This document shows positions 21,613 to 33,369 of a stretch of 64,000 nt of DNA, one piece after another. Location of the stretch: assembly GCF_030253575.1 (NCBI RefSeq), contig NC_080566.1:28906001-28970000 (forward strand), read 5' to 3'. Positions within the stretch are counted from its first letter, which is position 1, and every line of letters begins with the position of its first letter. The notes below the pieces were generated by a model that searched no databases, had not been told where the DNA came from, and worked only from the letters and a program-made list of their open reading frames with translations. The translations under genes were made by a program, and so were the position numbers. Origin of the DNA: Rhododendron vialii. Its lineage: Eukaryota; Streptophyta; Magnoliopsida; Ericales; Ericaceae.

Positions 21613-24600
21613 TTATTTTGTCAGTATAATGGATCGCATGCCTTGCGTAGCCAACGAGTCTTTCGTATCCATATATCCCCTGAGCTCATCTAATGCATTG
21701 GCTGTTGTCTTGGGCAAAATATGCCCAGAAGATGCTACACTTACAGCAGCAGCAACACATTGAACCCTTGGCGGGTCAGATTTTATATTTTGCTCAGTTG
21801 AGGTTAGAGGCCTAGAGGATTCCGGCGAGTTAATAGAACTGGAGAAGTCAAGGCGGAGAGGTGGGGCCCTCTTCAACATGTGAAAAAGAGCAGCAACAGC
21901 AGCATCTTGGGTTTTTCTGACCTGAAACAATCCTCCAGGCTCAAGTGGCTCGCATGGATGTCCTTTCTGATCAAAAGATGCAGGTCTGATAGATGGAGAA
22001 AGAACACAAGTCAAAGTTTGCTCATGCACAAGAAGAAAGTATCAAATTCATCTGAACAATGATTCCCATTCAAGTTACATTGACACGGTCCAAATTACGG
22101 AAAAGGAGATCACAAACTCAAACTAAGGCGAAGTTACAGGTAAAGAACACATATAATAAAACTAAGGTGAAGTAAGTGAAAAGGAATAGATAAATTGTTT
22201 GCGTTGCATATTTAAGTTATCAGGTTTAGTATAAGAAAGTCATATGGAAGTAATTCACAGAGTGAGATCCACACTGCAATTGCCAAAAACCATCACTTAC
22301 TTAGGGTAACCTATTCGAATTCAATAATTTGGACAAAAAAAGGTTCAACACTCTTGAAATGACGATGAAAATGTTTGTTGGATCTCCTTATTCAAGTTTT
22401 GGATCGTTAGAAAGCTACGTTAAATTTGTTGTTATAACGTTGTAGGCTCCTAGTATGCACATCAGTAATCAAACAGATATATCTTTGGAAAGAGAAGCAC
22501 AATCCTCAGAATATGTACACACGTATTGCTTCTTTTCTTTTCTTTTTCAGGCAATTTTCTCCATTTCTATTTGTTTTTAGCATTAGAAACAACAAACAGG
22601 GTCACGGTACCGTTTACGACTCAAGAACTAGTCATTAGTGTTGGATCATTTCCTATTTCCAAAACATCAAATAGATTGCGACCGGTCTTTCTTGCATTTC
22701 TTTGCAAATAATATAACCCTTTACACACAAAGCATATGTCTACGTACTTTATGAAGCTTAAATTCCTTAATTTTTGGAAGGTTTGCCGATTAAATCAATT
22801 CACAAAATGAAAGCCAAGTCCTTTTTCATTTCTTGAATTATAGGAAACACTAGGGCAGCATATCAGTGAACTTTATATCTTTGAAGATAGTTAAGTCCCC
22901 CAAAAGTATCCATGTTCTGACCCATAATTCAAAAGAAGAAAAAGGTCGTAATCCGACAAATAACATAACCACAGAGAGGTAGGCTGTGTTACATGGACTC
23001 ACATACATACAACATGGGCTACAGGCATGTGTCCAAGCACCAGACATCATAAACACCAATTACTAGGATATTAGGAGACTAAGGACAGATGGATACAGAC
23101 ACGCGGACACTACAGGGTCACAAGCACTGAAAAGAAGGGAATTCTCAAATGTATGATCCACCTTAGATCTCCCCCGTTACGTTAGGGTGACTCGAGAAAG
23201 CTTGAAAGGGAATTCCAAGAGCCCTTAAGCAGCCGAGGGGTTTCGTCTTTGAATAGTCACCATGTTCTTATTCAATTATTGTAATTATTGGCTTACCGAT
23301 GGATGTCCCTATCTCTATGTGCCTGGCTCCATGACTACCATGTATTTTTATTAAAAAGAGGGAAGCGAACGTTTTCTAATTTTTAGAATGGATTTGATTT
23401 AATGGAAAGTTTTTTTTTTTTTTTTTTGTATCGGTGAACAAGAATTGGGGATCGGATGCGGGCAAACAGCAGTGCCCCCCGCTCCTTAGTTCTTCATCCT
23501 CTTCCTCCTGCAAACAAGTCCGATTTTTTTGGGAGAATCCCACACCCGTACCCGTATCATGTCGTGTAGACACGGGTACTTCCCCCAAAATGGAGGATCC
23601 GTGTAACGTAGAGTAACACTATGAAAATACAAACCACGAGTCACGGATAAAGTATTCAAGAACTAAACAACCAAGAAAATCTTGACTCTAGGCATTGAAT
23701 TTTGACCTTTTAACGAGTACTTAAAGTGTCCTAGCATTGTCAGACTAAAAATATACAAAAAAAAAAAATGAAAACAAATTAGACATGTCCAACACGTGTC
23801 TGCAGCGTTTTGTGTCGGGTTGTGTCTGGGTCACATGCATGTCAGACACAAATAGGTGAGGTCAGTAGAAGTAAGGAGATATAGTATAATGTTTGATACG
23901 AGTACGGAGACACCCTTCAACATTTAAATACCACTAATGCTTTGGTGACCAGTACCACATTTTGGATACCATGTGATGTGTCACTATTGTATTGGTAGAA
24001 TATGCCCCATTTATCATGTAGTGGCACATTTATCATGTAGTGGAACACATTTTACTAAAGCAATGATAACACCTCACATGGTACCCAAAATGTGGTACTC
24101 ATACATGGTCACCGTAGCATTGCTCTTTAAATACATTGTGCATACGTTATATACTAACACAAGATATTGTGAAATACTCAACGTGTACTTGAAATTACAT
24201 ACCATTGGAGAAAATACGCATTTCCATCACCAAATATTTTCCAAAATACTCTACATATCATCAACATTTGAGACAGTTAAGAATTGAAGGTGGGAAAAGA
24301 ATGGAAAATTTTTGGAGACATTACTGGGTTATTGGATACCACTCTCACTTTGACAGTGTTCTAAAAGTTGCTAGGCCGATTAATCGATGCCTAGAGATTA
24401 GTCGTTTTTTATTTTTTCAAATGTTCTCCACCCCCCCTCCCCAAGTTTTGAATAAGTAGAACAACTTAAGTACAACAAAACATTAGACATTAAACATTCA
24501 TCCATCTATCATCCATTGAAATCGAACTTTTTAATATATACCATATAGAAACATCAAAACTAAGTAGCAAGTACTACCAAATAACTAGTCAATCCACAAT

Positions 24601-26896
24601 GCAAAGTTCATTGTTCATAGTTCAAACCAAACGAAACCAAGTAGGGCCAAATAGCTAGTCAATTACAAAGTTAAATGCTCAAAGTTGAAAACCAAATTGA
24701 ACCTACCGGTCAATTACTCAATCTTCTTCTCCATATCCCTCCAACACCCATAGGAGTAAATTACCTCCACAACTAAACCCCTTAAATTTCAAAAATCACA
24801 TATTTAATCCTAATTAATCTTGCCTAGTCGTCTAATTCTCCGATTAATCCACCGAGCCACTTAGTCACCGCCTAGCCGCCAACTAATCCACCTAACCGCC
24901 TGATCCTGCCAAGCCGCCTTGCCGAATAGTTGCCGACCAATCCCGCCTAGCGGCTGACTAATACGCGCTGGCGCCTAATTCCATGCCTAGGCCCTTGGTC
25001 GAGGCGGTTGGGCACCGCCTAGCGCCTAGGCAGCAATCCAGGCCGATTTTTGGAACACTGCTGACCCTGAACAAATGGTCCTAACTGACCGGTTGGGCTT
25101 AAAACAGACTCTTTAAGCTTTAAAACGACAATTGGATTGCAAGAAACAGCTTCAGATGAGCCTAGAGCAAGCCTGCTAGGTAAGGGCTCAAAACAGAGGG
25201 AACCAGTGAAGCATGCTAGTGGGTATGGTCATTCACATTTCAGGCAACCCTCAAACTGGCCACCGTAGTGAGTCTGTCTGGCTACACCCCAGGATCGGCA
25301 ATTGCGTGAAGTTTTGGGCTTAAACGCCAAGTGGCATGTTAGGACCAAACTTTTGACTTAGTAAGCGCTACTCCCTCCGAAACTCGTATGGAAAACACCC
25401 CAAGTCATTATTGACCCACTATGAATACCCATCATCCCCATTCGAAGCTATCCAAGTTGACAAAGGATTTCAAACCTCCACCCCAAAAGCTCCCAAAATT
25501 CTGCATTCTTACTCCAACATAACCAACATTATAGTCATGAATTATCATGCGTAGCACTAATGCAAAATCAAGCTGTTGCAGCATCATATTCTACATGTAC
25601 AGCTCAAATCACCATGAGATTCCAAATCTAATTTGCTAAGCTACGTATGAGTCGTATGACTGCTTGTAACGAAAAATATCTCTCCTTTAAGTTTCTGTTT
25701 GCAACACCTAGAGATCCTCAGAAAATCTGTTCAGAACAAACAATAAACAAAAATGAGTTTGAAGCCAATAACAAAACCCATGGTGAACAAAGGTCTTTCT
25801 TCCATTCTAGCATAACTTTCTAGTTTAGGTGACTATCAAGCTAAACTCCAAGAATGATGAGTAGCATCAAAATGCGTATAGTGCTTTTCTTGTTACTTTC
25901 AAATGAGCTACACCACCTCATTACATAGTTGGACCTTTTCTCATAGACTCAATCAGCCAAATGATGTGATCGAGGAAAAAAGCTATAAAGCTGATACATC
26001 TCACTCTTCGACTGGGTCAATCAACTATAGGGGCCAATTGACCACTGAAAGAAGTTATATGTGAAGAAATTCCCAAGGCAAGAAAATATAGAAGAACATG
26101 TGCTGATTTCCGGATCATAAATGATGGAATATAGACAATATTACTATTTCAAATGCTATCCAAAGGAATTTATAATCAGTAAATTCTAGGCAATATTACT
26201 ATTTCAAATGCTATCCAGTACTTCAAAGCAAATGCTGATTTCCGGATCATAAATGATGGAATATAGACAAAATCTTCCAAAGGAAACAGCAAAGAATTGA
26301 AACTCCGCCCCCATGTTGTCAAAGACTAAAACAGGAATGATCGAAAGATGCAAAACAATAAACAAACTCTTGAGAGGAAAAAAATCACTGAATGGGCTTG
26401 TAGTCGACTTCACTTCACCGCTTACATACTTATCACATCATTTTATCAGTTTTCTAACAAATTCTTATGCCAATTGACTCCTACAAGCATAGTGGATCAA
26501 CAAAGGAAGGCAGATCGACAAAAATTTGGATTGGCAAGATTGTGAAACCACATGATGTTTTTTTAACTCTTTTACGCAATGATCAGCATGATGAGAGTCG
26601 AGAGATCAATAAATAAAAGGCAAAAGTATATAAACACCCTCTCAACTATCACTTTTTCCAACAGAGACCCCCTCACATTTAAAATCGCCCATACAGACCC
26701 CCTCAACTAACCTTCGTTGCTCAAGTGACACCCTTCCGTCTCAAAACCGTTTGTGATGAACCCCCTCATCCATAAATCAGATAAAAATACCCTTGTTGCA
26801 TTACATACATACACCCCCTCTAACCCTTATTTTTCTCCCCTCTACAAACAGCCTCTAATCAAAACCCAAAACCAGCAAACAGATCTGAAACTTTGG

Positions 26897-26943
<47 letters not shown>

Positions 26944-29640
26944 GGGGCTGGTTCCACCCATAAAGTTTTTGACACTCTATCTCAACCATTAAAATCAATG
27001 ATTGGATTAAAACTTCAAAGGACTGTACTCTCCTCTCCCCTCTCAATCACAAGTAATCTCTCCCTCTCCATCTAAACTATTCTTTCTCTATACCCTCACC
27101 GACTAACCACTGGTTTCGTCCCACTCCGACGACCTTCTTCTCTCTCTCTCTAAAGAACCCAAACAAGTTACCAAAAGGAGATGGGAAAAGCAACACAACA
27201 GCCGCCATAGCCGCCGCCGGCTGCCACCACCATTCTCCTCCACTTCTCTTCTCCCACACCTCTCTCCTTTCCCTCCTCTTTTTCCCTTCTCATTTCTTCT
27301 CAGTAAAAGAACCACTGCGGCACTTGCCACCGTCGCGCCACGATTTCTGCGCTATTTTTGGTGGAATCTAATCTTTTATGGATGAAATAAGTGATGATGC
27401 AATTTTAGGGTTATAAACAAAAGGTTCTCTTTAAAATGATTGATGTAAGGAAAAAAGAAATTGTATAAAACGAAAAAAACGATTAGAACGACTGATAGGA
27501 TAAGGGTATAATATAAATGTTAGGGGGTCTCTGTGGAACAAAGCGATAGTTGAGGGGGTGTTTATGTATTTTTGCCTTATAAAAAAGGGTATCTTAGTCA
27601 TTTCCTCCATTCCATTAATGGAGTTAACATTTTTTCGTTTCCAATCGTTGAGGGGGTCTGTATGGGCGATTTTAAATGTGAGGTGGTGTCCATAGAAAAA
27701 AGTGATAGTTGAGGGGGTGTTTATGTACTTTTGCCTAAATAAAATATGTCAAATAACTTCTGAAAAATGAAATTTAAAATGAATGGCATATGCTCTTTTG
27801 TGGCGCTTTCTTTTCTAATAAAATCTTTGCTGATCCAGAAAGTAGTATAAACGTTGTATGTTAGAACCTCATAGCCGCAAGCATGCATGCATGCAGAAAA
27901 GCAAAATATCACTAGAGTAGGGAAAACGAGAACATTTACGAAAACATAGGAAACATATGGAAGTGAATGTGACAGGTAAATCACAACCAATACCAAATCA
28001 ACATATCACCAATATTACCTGCTACCTCTATCAACCATGTCAACATCATCCACAGCGAAGGGGCCAGAAAACTCAGAATCAGCAAAATCCTCCTGGAAAG
28101 ACAACCTACTCGAGGTTCTGGAAATTGATTTCCGCAATGGGCTGTTGGATGATAACTTCAGCCCAAAACAGCTTCCACTTTCATTTTTCCTGAAGGAAAG
28201 CAGCTACAGCAACGAACAAAAAGCACTATCAAAATGAAATAAGGTAGGAAAATCCATAGCTCACCATATCAATAAGCCAGCTTAAGATACCTTCTCAACT
28301 GTTGACCTGTTCTGAGCCAGATCAGAACTTTTCTCTGTCTTGGAAGCACCAGGCCTTGTAACCTTCAGAGGAGGCGAAGGAGGCAAATTTTGATAAATGT
28401 TTGACAAAGGAGCACTACCAAGCTTAGATTCAGGTATGCTAACTGGAGCACTTTCAGACTGCAACAGAACCTTAGATACATGGCTACTGGGAATATAGGC
28501 AGGTGGCGACTGGGATGGAGAGGGTGTAAAAACAGAAGGCCAATACACATCGGTATTGCTACTGTTTTCATGAAGCTGAGGGGTATCCGGAAAATGAAGC
28601 AGCAAGTTTGTAGGAGGGATACAATGGGAACTTGGTTTAGAAACTGAAGCATGGGAATCGGAGTTTGTGGGTGAAGGAGGTGCCACTCTGTGAATATCAT
28701 CACTCCAGCTATGATGCCTTCCAAAGGGAGAGGAAGACTGAGAACATCGAGGAATGGATGGGAACCTTTTTAACGGGCATGCCAATGGACTCCCAACATA
28801 ATCCTGTATAAACTGTGGGGTTGTAGGTGTTGACGGTTCAGAATTCACATCAGAGAGGGAAGAATAATAGGACACGGAGAGACAAAGCCTACCACAAAAA
28901 GTTTCCACAGGCACAAACTCGAACTTCTGCATCTCTGACTCTTCTTGACGGGTGAATGGCTCAACAAAAGAGGACACCCGATGAGTTAGGTTAAATTTGA
29001 GAATTTGACCAGTTGAAATAAGGTTGCGAAAGAGTTTATAAGCAGGCAAAAGTCTAATCATATAATACAATAGCCTTAAAAGCAGTATTGATTTCTTATA
29101 AGACGTAGGCAAACTATTACCAGTTGACCTCTTGCTTCCAGAAGTACAATCTCTACCACTCTTTCCATTTTCATACTGCACTACCCATCTCTCTATAATT
29201 TTTTCAGTCTTCACCTCATGTCCGAATTCATTAACTTCTGAATTCCAAATATTCGAAAACTGCTCTTTTGCTGACAAATTTCTTACAATGCCCCTTCTAG
29301 GGGAACTACTCATTGGGTCCAGACCACTTCTTCCTTGCAGTAAAATAATGTCAATCACCATTGGTTCAAGATAACTTTCACGCCAAAAATCAATGTTCTC
29401 TAGAGCTGCTGGACAATCCCTCAGTGCTAAATTGAACCATTTATCCCTTGTTGTAACACTAGAAGACGATGATGAGGACGAAGAGGGGGACAATATCACT
29501 TGTTCTCCACTATAATTACGAGATGATACGTGGGGACACCTCGATTCAAGGATAATTTGCCTACTTTTTGCGAACAATTCAATGATTATCTGTTCCATTT
29601 TCGCGGGTTCTGACTGCGTATGACCATGAGAAGATGCCAT
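21613..29640 (-). CDS. ATG13: Autophagy-related protein 13 (ATG13), regulatory subunit of the ATG1 kinase complex
   Basis: Three coding exons on the minus strand: 28291-29640, 28019-28203 and 21613-21985. The junctions GAGAAG|GTATCT, CTGTAG|CTGC, AGCAG|GTAATA and TATCAG|ACC keep the frame, giving 635 residues. The start ATG opens MASSHGHTQSEPAKMEQII, as in plant ATG13. The N-terminal part (about 10-240) is the HORMA region, with EQIIIELFAKSRQIILESRC, a serine run and ERWVVQYEN. The middle is a long Ser/Pro-rich disordered stretch where kinase regulation occurs in the family. The end keeps SFQEDFADSEFSGPF and QDAAVAALFHMLKRAPPLR. ATG13 scaffolds and activates ATG1 when nutrients are low. Intron 2 is 6,033 bp and full of transposons. 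ATG1t follows 1.7 kb downstream. Confidence 0.93.
22100..23935. other. ATG13 intron 2, proximal part
   Basis: AT-rich intronic sequence. A 15-base T run at about 23,413-23,427 is the only low-complexity feature. No exon was recognised in it. Confidence 0.45.
23936..24123. mobile_element. Foldback MITE (copy B) in ATG13 intron 2
   Basis: AATGCTTTGGTGACCAGTAC at the left pairs with the inverted right end (GGTCACCGTAGCATTGC). ACATTTTGG and CCAAAATGT also pair inside. It is the same family as 5,817-5,993. A 19 bp internal direct repeat (ATTTATCATGTAGTGG) is seen at its centre. Confidence 0.75.
24354..25060. mobile_element. hAT-like non-autonomous element in ATG13 intron 2
   Basis: The ends CAGTGTTCTAAAA and TTTTTGGAACACTG are inverted repeats of the CAGTGTTC type common in hAT elements. 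GCCGATT and GCCTAG(G) motifs just inside both ends also pair. The right half (24,810-25,050) is an array of CCTAGCCGCC/TAATCC words. No exact 8 bp target duplication remains. Confidence 0.6.
25061..26618. other. ATG13 intron 2, middle part
   Basis: Unassigned intronic sequence. An imperfect direct repeat of about 55-60 bp is visible (the TGCTGATTTCCGGATCATAA segment at 26,101 and 26,232, and CAATATTACTATTTCAAATG at 26,138 and 26,191). Confidence 0.45.
26619..27735. mobile_element. Mutator-type non-autonomous element (MULE-MITE) with a 9 bp target duplication, ATG13 intron 2
   Basis: Ends of about 95 bp pair closely (left GGCAAAAGTATATAAACACC; inverted right GGCAAAAGTACATAAACACC). They are flanked by an exact 9 bp duplication, TAAATAAAA, at 26,610-26,618 and 27,736-27,744, the Mutator signature. 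A second, older right-type end (TATTTTTGCC) lies internally at about 27,576. The interior has a TACA/TA microsatellite (26,897-26,943) and a GC-rich coding-like stretch (about 27,180-27,340) that may be captured host DNA. No transposase. Confidence 0.88.
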
Positions 29641-29710
29641 ACTCTTCGTCAATAACCAATCCCTAACAATGTACAATTGGAACCCTAAACTTTCACTTCA
29701 AAGCAATTCA

Positions 29711-30147
29711 CTGCAACAAGAGAGACAGGATAATCAACGATCATCGATGACCGAAGTAAAAACTAAAACGTTAATCAGAATTCAGAACCCTGCAAATTAA
29801 AATTCCTCTTGAAACCAATTAGTGCAAAAGGAGAAACAGGGGATGATCCTTAGTACACTAATAATAAATGGCAATTCAAACCCTAAAATTGCAACACCAG
29901 AAACAGGGTGATCAAATATCATCCATGAAAAAAGTAAACTAGAATGTCAATTAGAACCCCAAAATTCCACTTCAAAACAAATCACTGCAAGAAGAGAATT
30001 TTGGAAAAAAAGTACTCAAGCAGTATCTTTCATCAACAAAATAAAACCAACAACTGAAAGTAGAGAACTAAAATACAAATGGATTTTATTGATAGATAAT
30101 CCAAGAACAGTTGATGTAGCAAAACAAAAAAGAGAGAATGGACTCAC
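29711..30147 (-). promoter_or_regulatory. ATG13 leader intron with degenerate internal repeats
   Basis: On the minus strand AACA|GTGAGTCC (30,147) and CTTGTTGCAG|TGAATTGC (29,711) look like the borders of an intron in the 5' untranslated leader, 70 nt before the ATG. Inside it a block containing CACTGCAA, a GAGAAACAGG-like word and GATGATC recurs about three times with divergence. The inferred first leader exon runs up to about 30,210, next to a pyrimidine-rich CT tract. Confidence 0.5.
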
Positions 30148-30218
30148 TGTTAGCAGTTGCTTGCTTTGGAAGATATCGATAAGGGTTGACGAGGGTTGTC
30201 TCTGACTGTATATAATTC

Positions 30219-30279
<61 letters not shown>
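30219..30279. repeat. (CT)n then (AT)n microsatellite in the ATG13 leader/promoter
   Basis: A CT run of about 40 bp passes directly into about 21 bp of AT repeat. On the ATG13 strand the CT part reads as GA repeats just upstream of the inferred leader exon. Confidence 0.95.
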
Positions 30280-30289
30280 CACACAAATT

Positions 30290-30540
30290 ATCAAGTGAGG
30301 GATCCCTCACTTTGTTAAAATGCGGGACTTTCATTTTCCGATCAAATTTTGAAAATCCGAACCGTTCAATGTGTGCAAAACGTGATTTTAAGGGTCCCCG
30401 CCAGAAATCAGCAAAAAAAATGATCGGGAAGGGCTTCATCCGAGCAGTTTTTTTTGAACCGTTATCATCAAAATTTGATCGGAAAATAGAGGTCCGCATT
30501 TTATTAAAATAAAGTAGTCCTTATAAGAAGGGGACTCTAT
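30290..30540. mobile_element. Deletion copy of the TA-flanked foldback element, ATG13 promoter/leader
   Basis: The left arm AAGTGAGGGATCCCTCACTT to CATCCGAGCAGTTTT matches the arms of 17,974-18,330, including TGATCGGGAAGGGCTTCATC. Most of the right arm is deleted; only the outer part around GATCGGAAAATAGAGGTCCG remains. TA repeats flank it on both sides (about 30,258-30,279 and 30,537-30,551), as for the copy in ATG1t intron 1. Confidence 0.8.
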
Positions 30541-30715
30541 ATATATATATACTGTATAAAGTATTATATAGAGTATTATTCGTGTGTATTAAAAAAATGA
30601 TTATTCGTGTATATTGACTTGTATATTGACTTTTCGGAAATTGAAGAAACCTAATAAATTGATGGGTAAGTTTGAAGAGTGTTGGGAAACATCAAACAGC
30701 AGATGATGGGAATCA

Positions 30716-30953
30716 GGTCCCGTTCCAAAAACCTTCTTAAAAAATAAGCAGTTTATTTTATATTTTTAAATTAAAAAATAATGTAAATAAAAAATAATTT
30801 TTTAATTATTTTTGCACCGTATTAAAGATCTTGATGAGATTTATTAAACAAGATCCATATTGGTAGAAAAATTATTTACGTAAACACATTATTTTTAAGC
30901 TTGAAATTATCTTCTTAAAAATTAGTACTTATTTTACTTTCCGAAACGGGGCC
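30716..30953. mobile_element. MITE with GGTCCCGTTCC / GGCCCCGTTTCGG ends
   Basis: The termini pair imperfectly, and inner blocks AAAAATAAGCAG and TAAAATAAGTACTAA also pair. Flanking trinucleotides are TCA and TTA, so a Harbinger-type origin is likely but the duplication is not exact. Fragments of the same style occur at 55,355-55,482 and 56,860-57,030. Confidence 0.55.
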
Positions 30954-31017
30954 TTAGAAACTTTCAGAAACTTTACGGCTCCACATGGAGAGAGAGAAAG
31001 AGAGAGTTTTGTATTGA

Positions 31018-31426
31018 GGGAGAAGCGGGCGGGGGGGGGGCTGCCGCCCTCCGTTTGTAGGCCTACCCCGGTCTTGCTCCGATGATCTGAAGCGTTCACT
31101 TTGTAGACCTTGTCAAGTAAAACATTTATGCAAAAACTTAGCTTAATTAGATATCATTAAGTGCCTAATCGAAACCTTTTTATCTTGAAAAAAATGGATC
31201 CGAAACACTAGATCAAATCCATTATAATCCATGGACCGAGAGTTATATGGGCTCAGATCAGGCACTTAATGATATTCAATTAAGCTGATTTTTTGTATAG
31301 ATATTCTACTCGACTAGCTCTACAAATTGAACGCTTCAGATCATTGGAGCGAAATCGGGGTGGGCTCACAAACGGAGCACAGCAGCACGCTGTTGTCCCA
31401 AGCGGGCAGCAGCCCCCCCGCTCCCT
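31018..31426. mobile_element. Foldback element with GC-rich ends
   Basis: The left arm (GGGAGAAGCGGGCGGG, then CTGCCGCCCTCCGTTTGTAG, GATGATCTGAAGCGTTCA, TTAATTAGATATCATTAAGT) is mirrored at the right (ACTTAATGATATTCAATTAA, TGAACGCTTCAGATCATTGG, ACAAACGGAGCACAGCAGC, GCTCCC). Arms are about 150-170 bp. No coding function. Confidence 0.75.
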
Positions 31427-33107
31427 ATGGAGGGACTGTGAGACTTTGCCTATGGCGCTTTGGAGGGGAGGAGACCTTTTCGGATGGGTTGAGATCCTCT
31501 GCATTCTATGAAAACCCCTCCTTTTGCACACCCGCCCTTAATAAAGAAAATTTTCTAATTATCATTTCTATTTCTATCTCCATGGATAAAAAAAAATCTT
31601 TCGCTCCCCGCTCATTATCTTAAAAACCTCTCCCAAACCCAAAATCATGAAATAGGCCCAATCGATATCTCTCTCTCCACTCATTATCTAAAACCCTCCT
31701 TCAAAACTCAAATCATAGAATAGACCCAATTGTCCCAATATATCCATTTGAGTTTTTTTTTATTCATTTTAGAGGATGAAAACCATTTAGTACTTGTTAT
31801 GACTTCGAGTTGTGCCCATTCGATATATGGTAAAAAAATCACATTTTTTCCAACCCCGTGTATCAAACGGCCAAAATCCTTAGTGATAAATAAATATACT
31901 AGTTTTTTTTTTTGCCTTGTGTTTGATGCACACTAGCATTGTTTTCCTTTTATGCACAGAAAGACATATATCTGTTATAAATCCAAATTTGAAGTGTAAA
32001 TAAAATAAATTCAAATTAATTTACAATTGTGAAAAACTAAGTTAAACAAATCAAATTTAAAACATAAACTAAAAAGTATAATAGGAAAATTATTATCTAA
32101 CAAAACTAAAAACTTCTACTTCTCTCCATATTCACACCCCTTCCCCATGTTCTCTCACTCCCCCTTTTTTATGTTTCACCCTCTCTCTCAATTGTTTTTT
32201 TAAATTCAAATTTCAAAAATTTTAGGATTGGGGTTTTGGAAGCATGGGATCAATGGGAAGCACAACCACAGCTGTGTAGATTGAATCGTCAAATGCATCA
32301 ATCATATATCTATCGTGAGATAAATGGGTTAAATGGGCTCCGATTAGATGTTGCAATTTTTTTTCCCATGTAACTAATTCGGAGATCATAGGAATTGATA
32401 TTCAATCAACGTGATTTTTTGTGTGGTTGATGTTGTTGACAAGCCCTATCTCAAAATGGCCTTCGTTCCCGCTCTCAATCATCGTTCTGCGCTTGTGTTC
32501 TCAATCCTCGAGCTCACGAATTGTAATCGTTTGGGAGATTTATGAAATACGCTTTCACGCTTGTACTCTTGCACTCGTACCCGCATTATGTAACTTAGGT
32601 TTTGACCATTAAAGTGGATCTAGAGTCTAGACAGAGCACACAAACGAGCATAAGAATTAAGATGGTCTAGTCTGTTTCTTGGTATATAAGATTTGAAATT
32701 CCTGAATTTGAAATGAACAAAATGACTTCAGATTGATTTATTTTATTTTATGTTTTGTTACATTTTACTAACCCTTAGCCTTTAAAAATTAATGTTTCGT
32801 ATCCTTGTATTTCAAAGGTTACTACTATTTGATTTTTTGTAAGCAAAATATTAGGGGGGGCGAGCATATATATATACTTTCATAAAAAATTTATTTTAAA
32901 TTGTAGAATCATTTTCTTGCAATGACGACCACCCCCTACTGACTCTTCCATGACTCCATTGTGATTGATCTTAACACCTTTTACCCTCCCATTCGAAAGA
33001 AGAGTTCATGAGATGTGGAGTAGCAGAGAAAAGTGAAAACAGGCAAATGGGATTTTGATCTTAGGCTCCCTTTGGGGAGTCTTTAAAATCAAGCATTTTA
33101 CCCTTTT

Positions 33108-33110
<3 letters not shown>
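31427..33110. other. Intergenic DNA, no gene seen
   Basis: AT-rich, with open frames below 70 codons. No repeat termini were recognised. Confidence 0.45.

Positions 33111-33111
<1 letters not shown>

Positions 33112-33160
<49 letters not shown>
33112..33160. repeat. (TA)n microsatellite
   Basis: A TA run of about 48 bp followed shortly by a G-rich GTGTGGGGGGGTGGGGGTGG tract (33,171-33,190). Confidence 0.95.
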
Positions 33161-33167
<7 letters not shown>

Positions 33168-33369
33168 TGGGTGTGGGGGGGTGGGGGTGGGTTTAAGAAA
33201 ATCAAGCCAAAATTAGCTGGTTTTTCGGATCAAAGAAATGTTTGAAGTTTTCTTTTTCCCTAAAAATCTTCTTCTTCTTTTTTTCAGGGCAGAAAATGCT
33301 GGTCGGCTGAAACTAGCTTTTTGCTAGTCCAAACAAGGACTTGGATAATAAAAGTGTGACAGTGAAAGT

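Noticed and set aside
26753-27075. Frames containing HTYIHTYI / YIYIYIY
   Set aside because: These are translations of the TACA/TA microsatellite inside the Mutator-type element.
28365-28724. 119-codon minus-strand frame inside ATG13 exon 1
   Set aside because: Shadow of the ATG13 frame in another phase.
29641-29676. 12-residue N-terminal extension of ATG13
   Set aside because: The extension begins with TTG rather than ATG; MASSHG at 29,640 is the first ATG and matches the family start.
30016-30294. Frame with RERERERERE
   Set aside because: A translation of the CT microsatellite in the ATG13 leader region.
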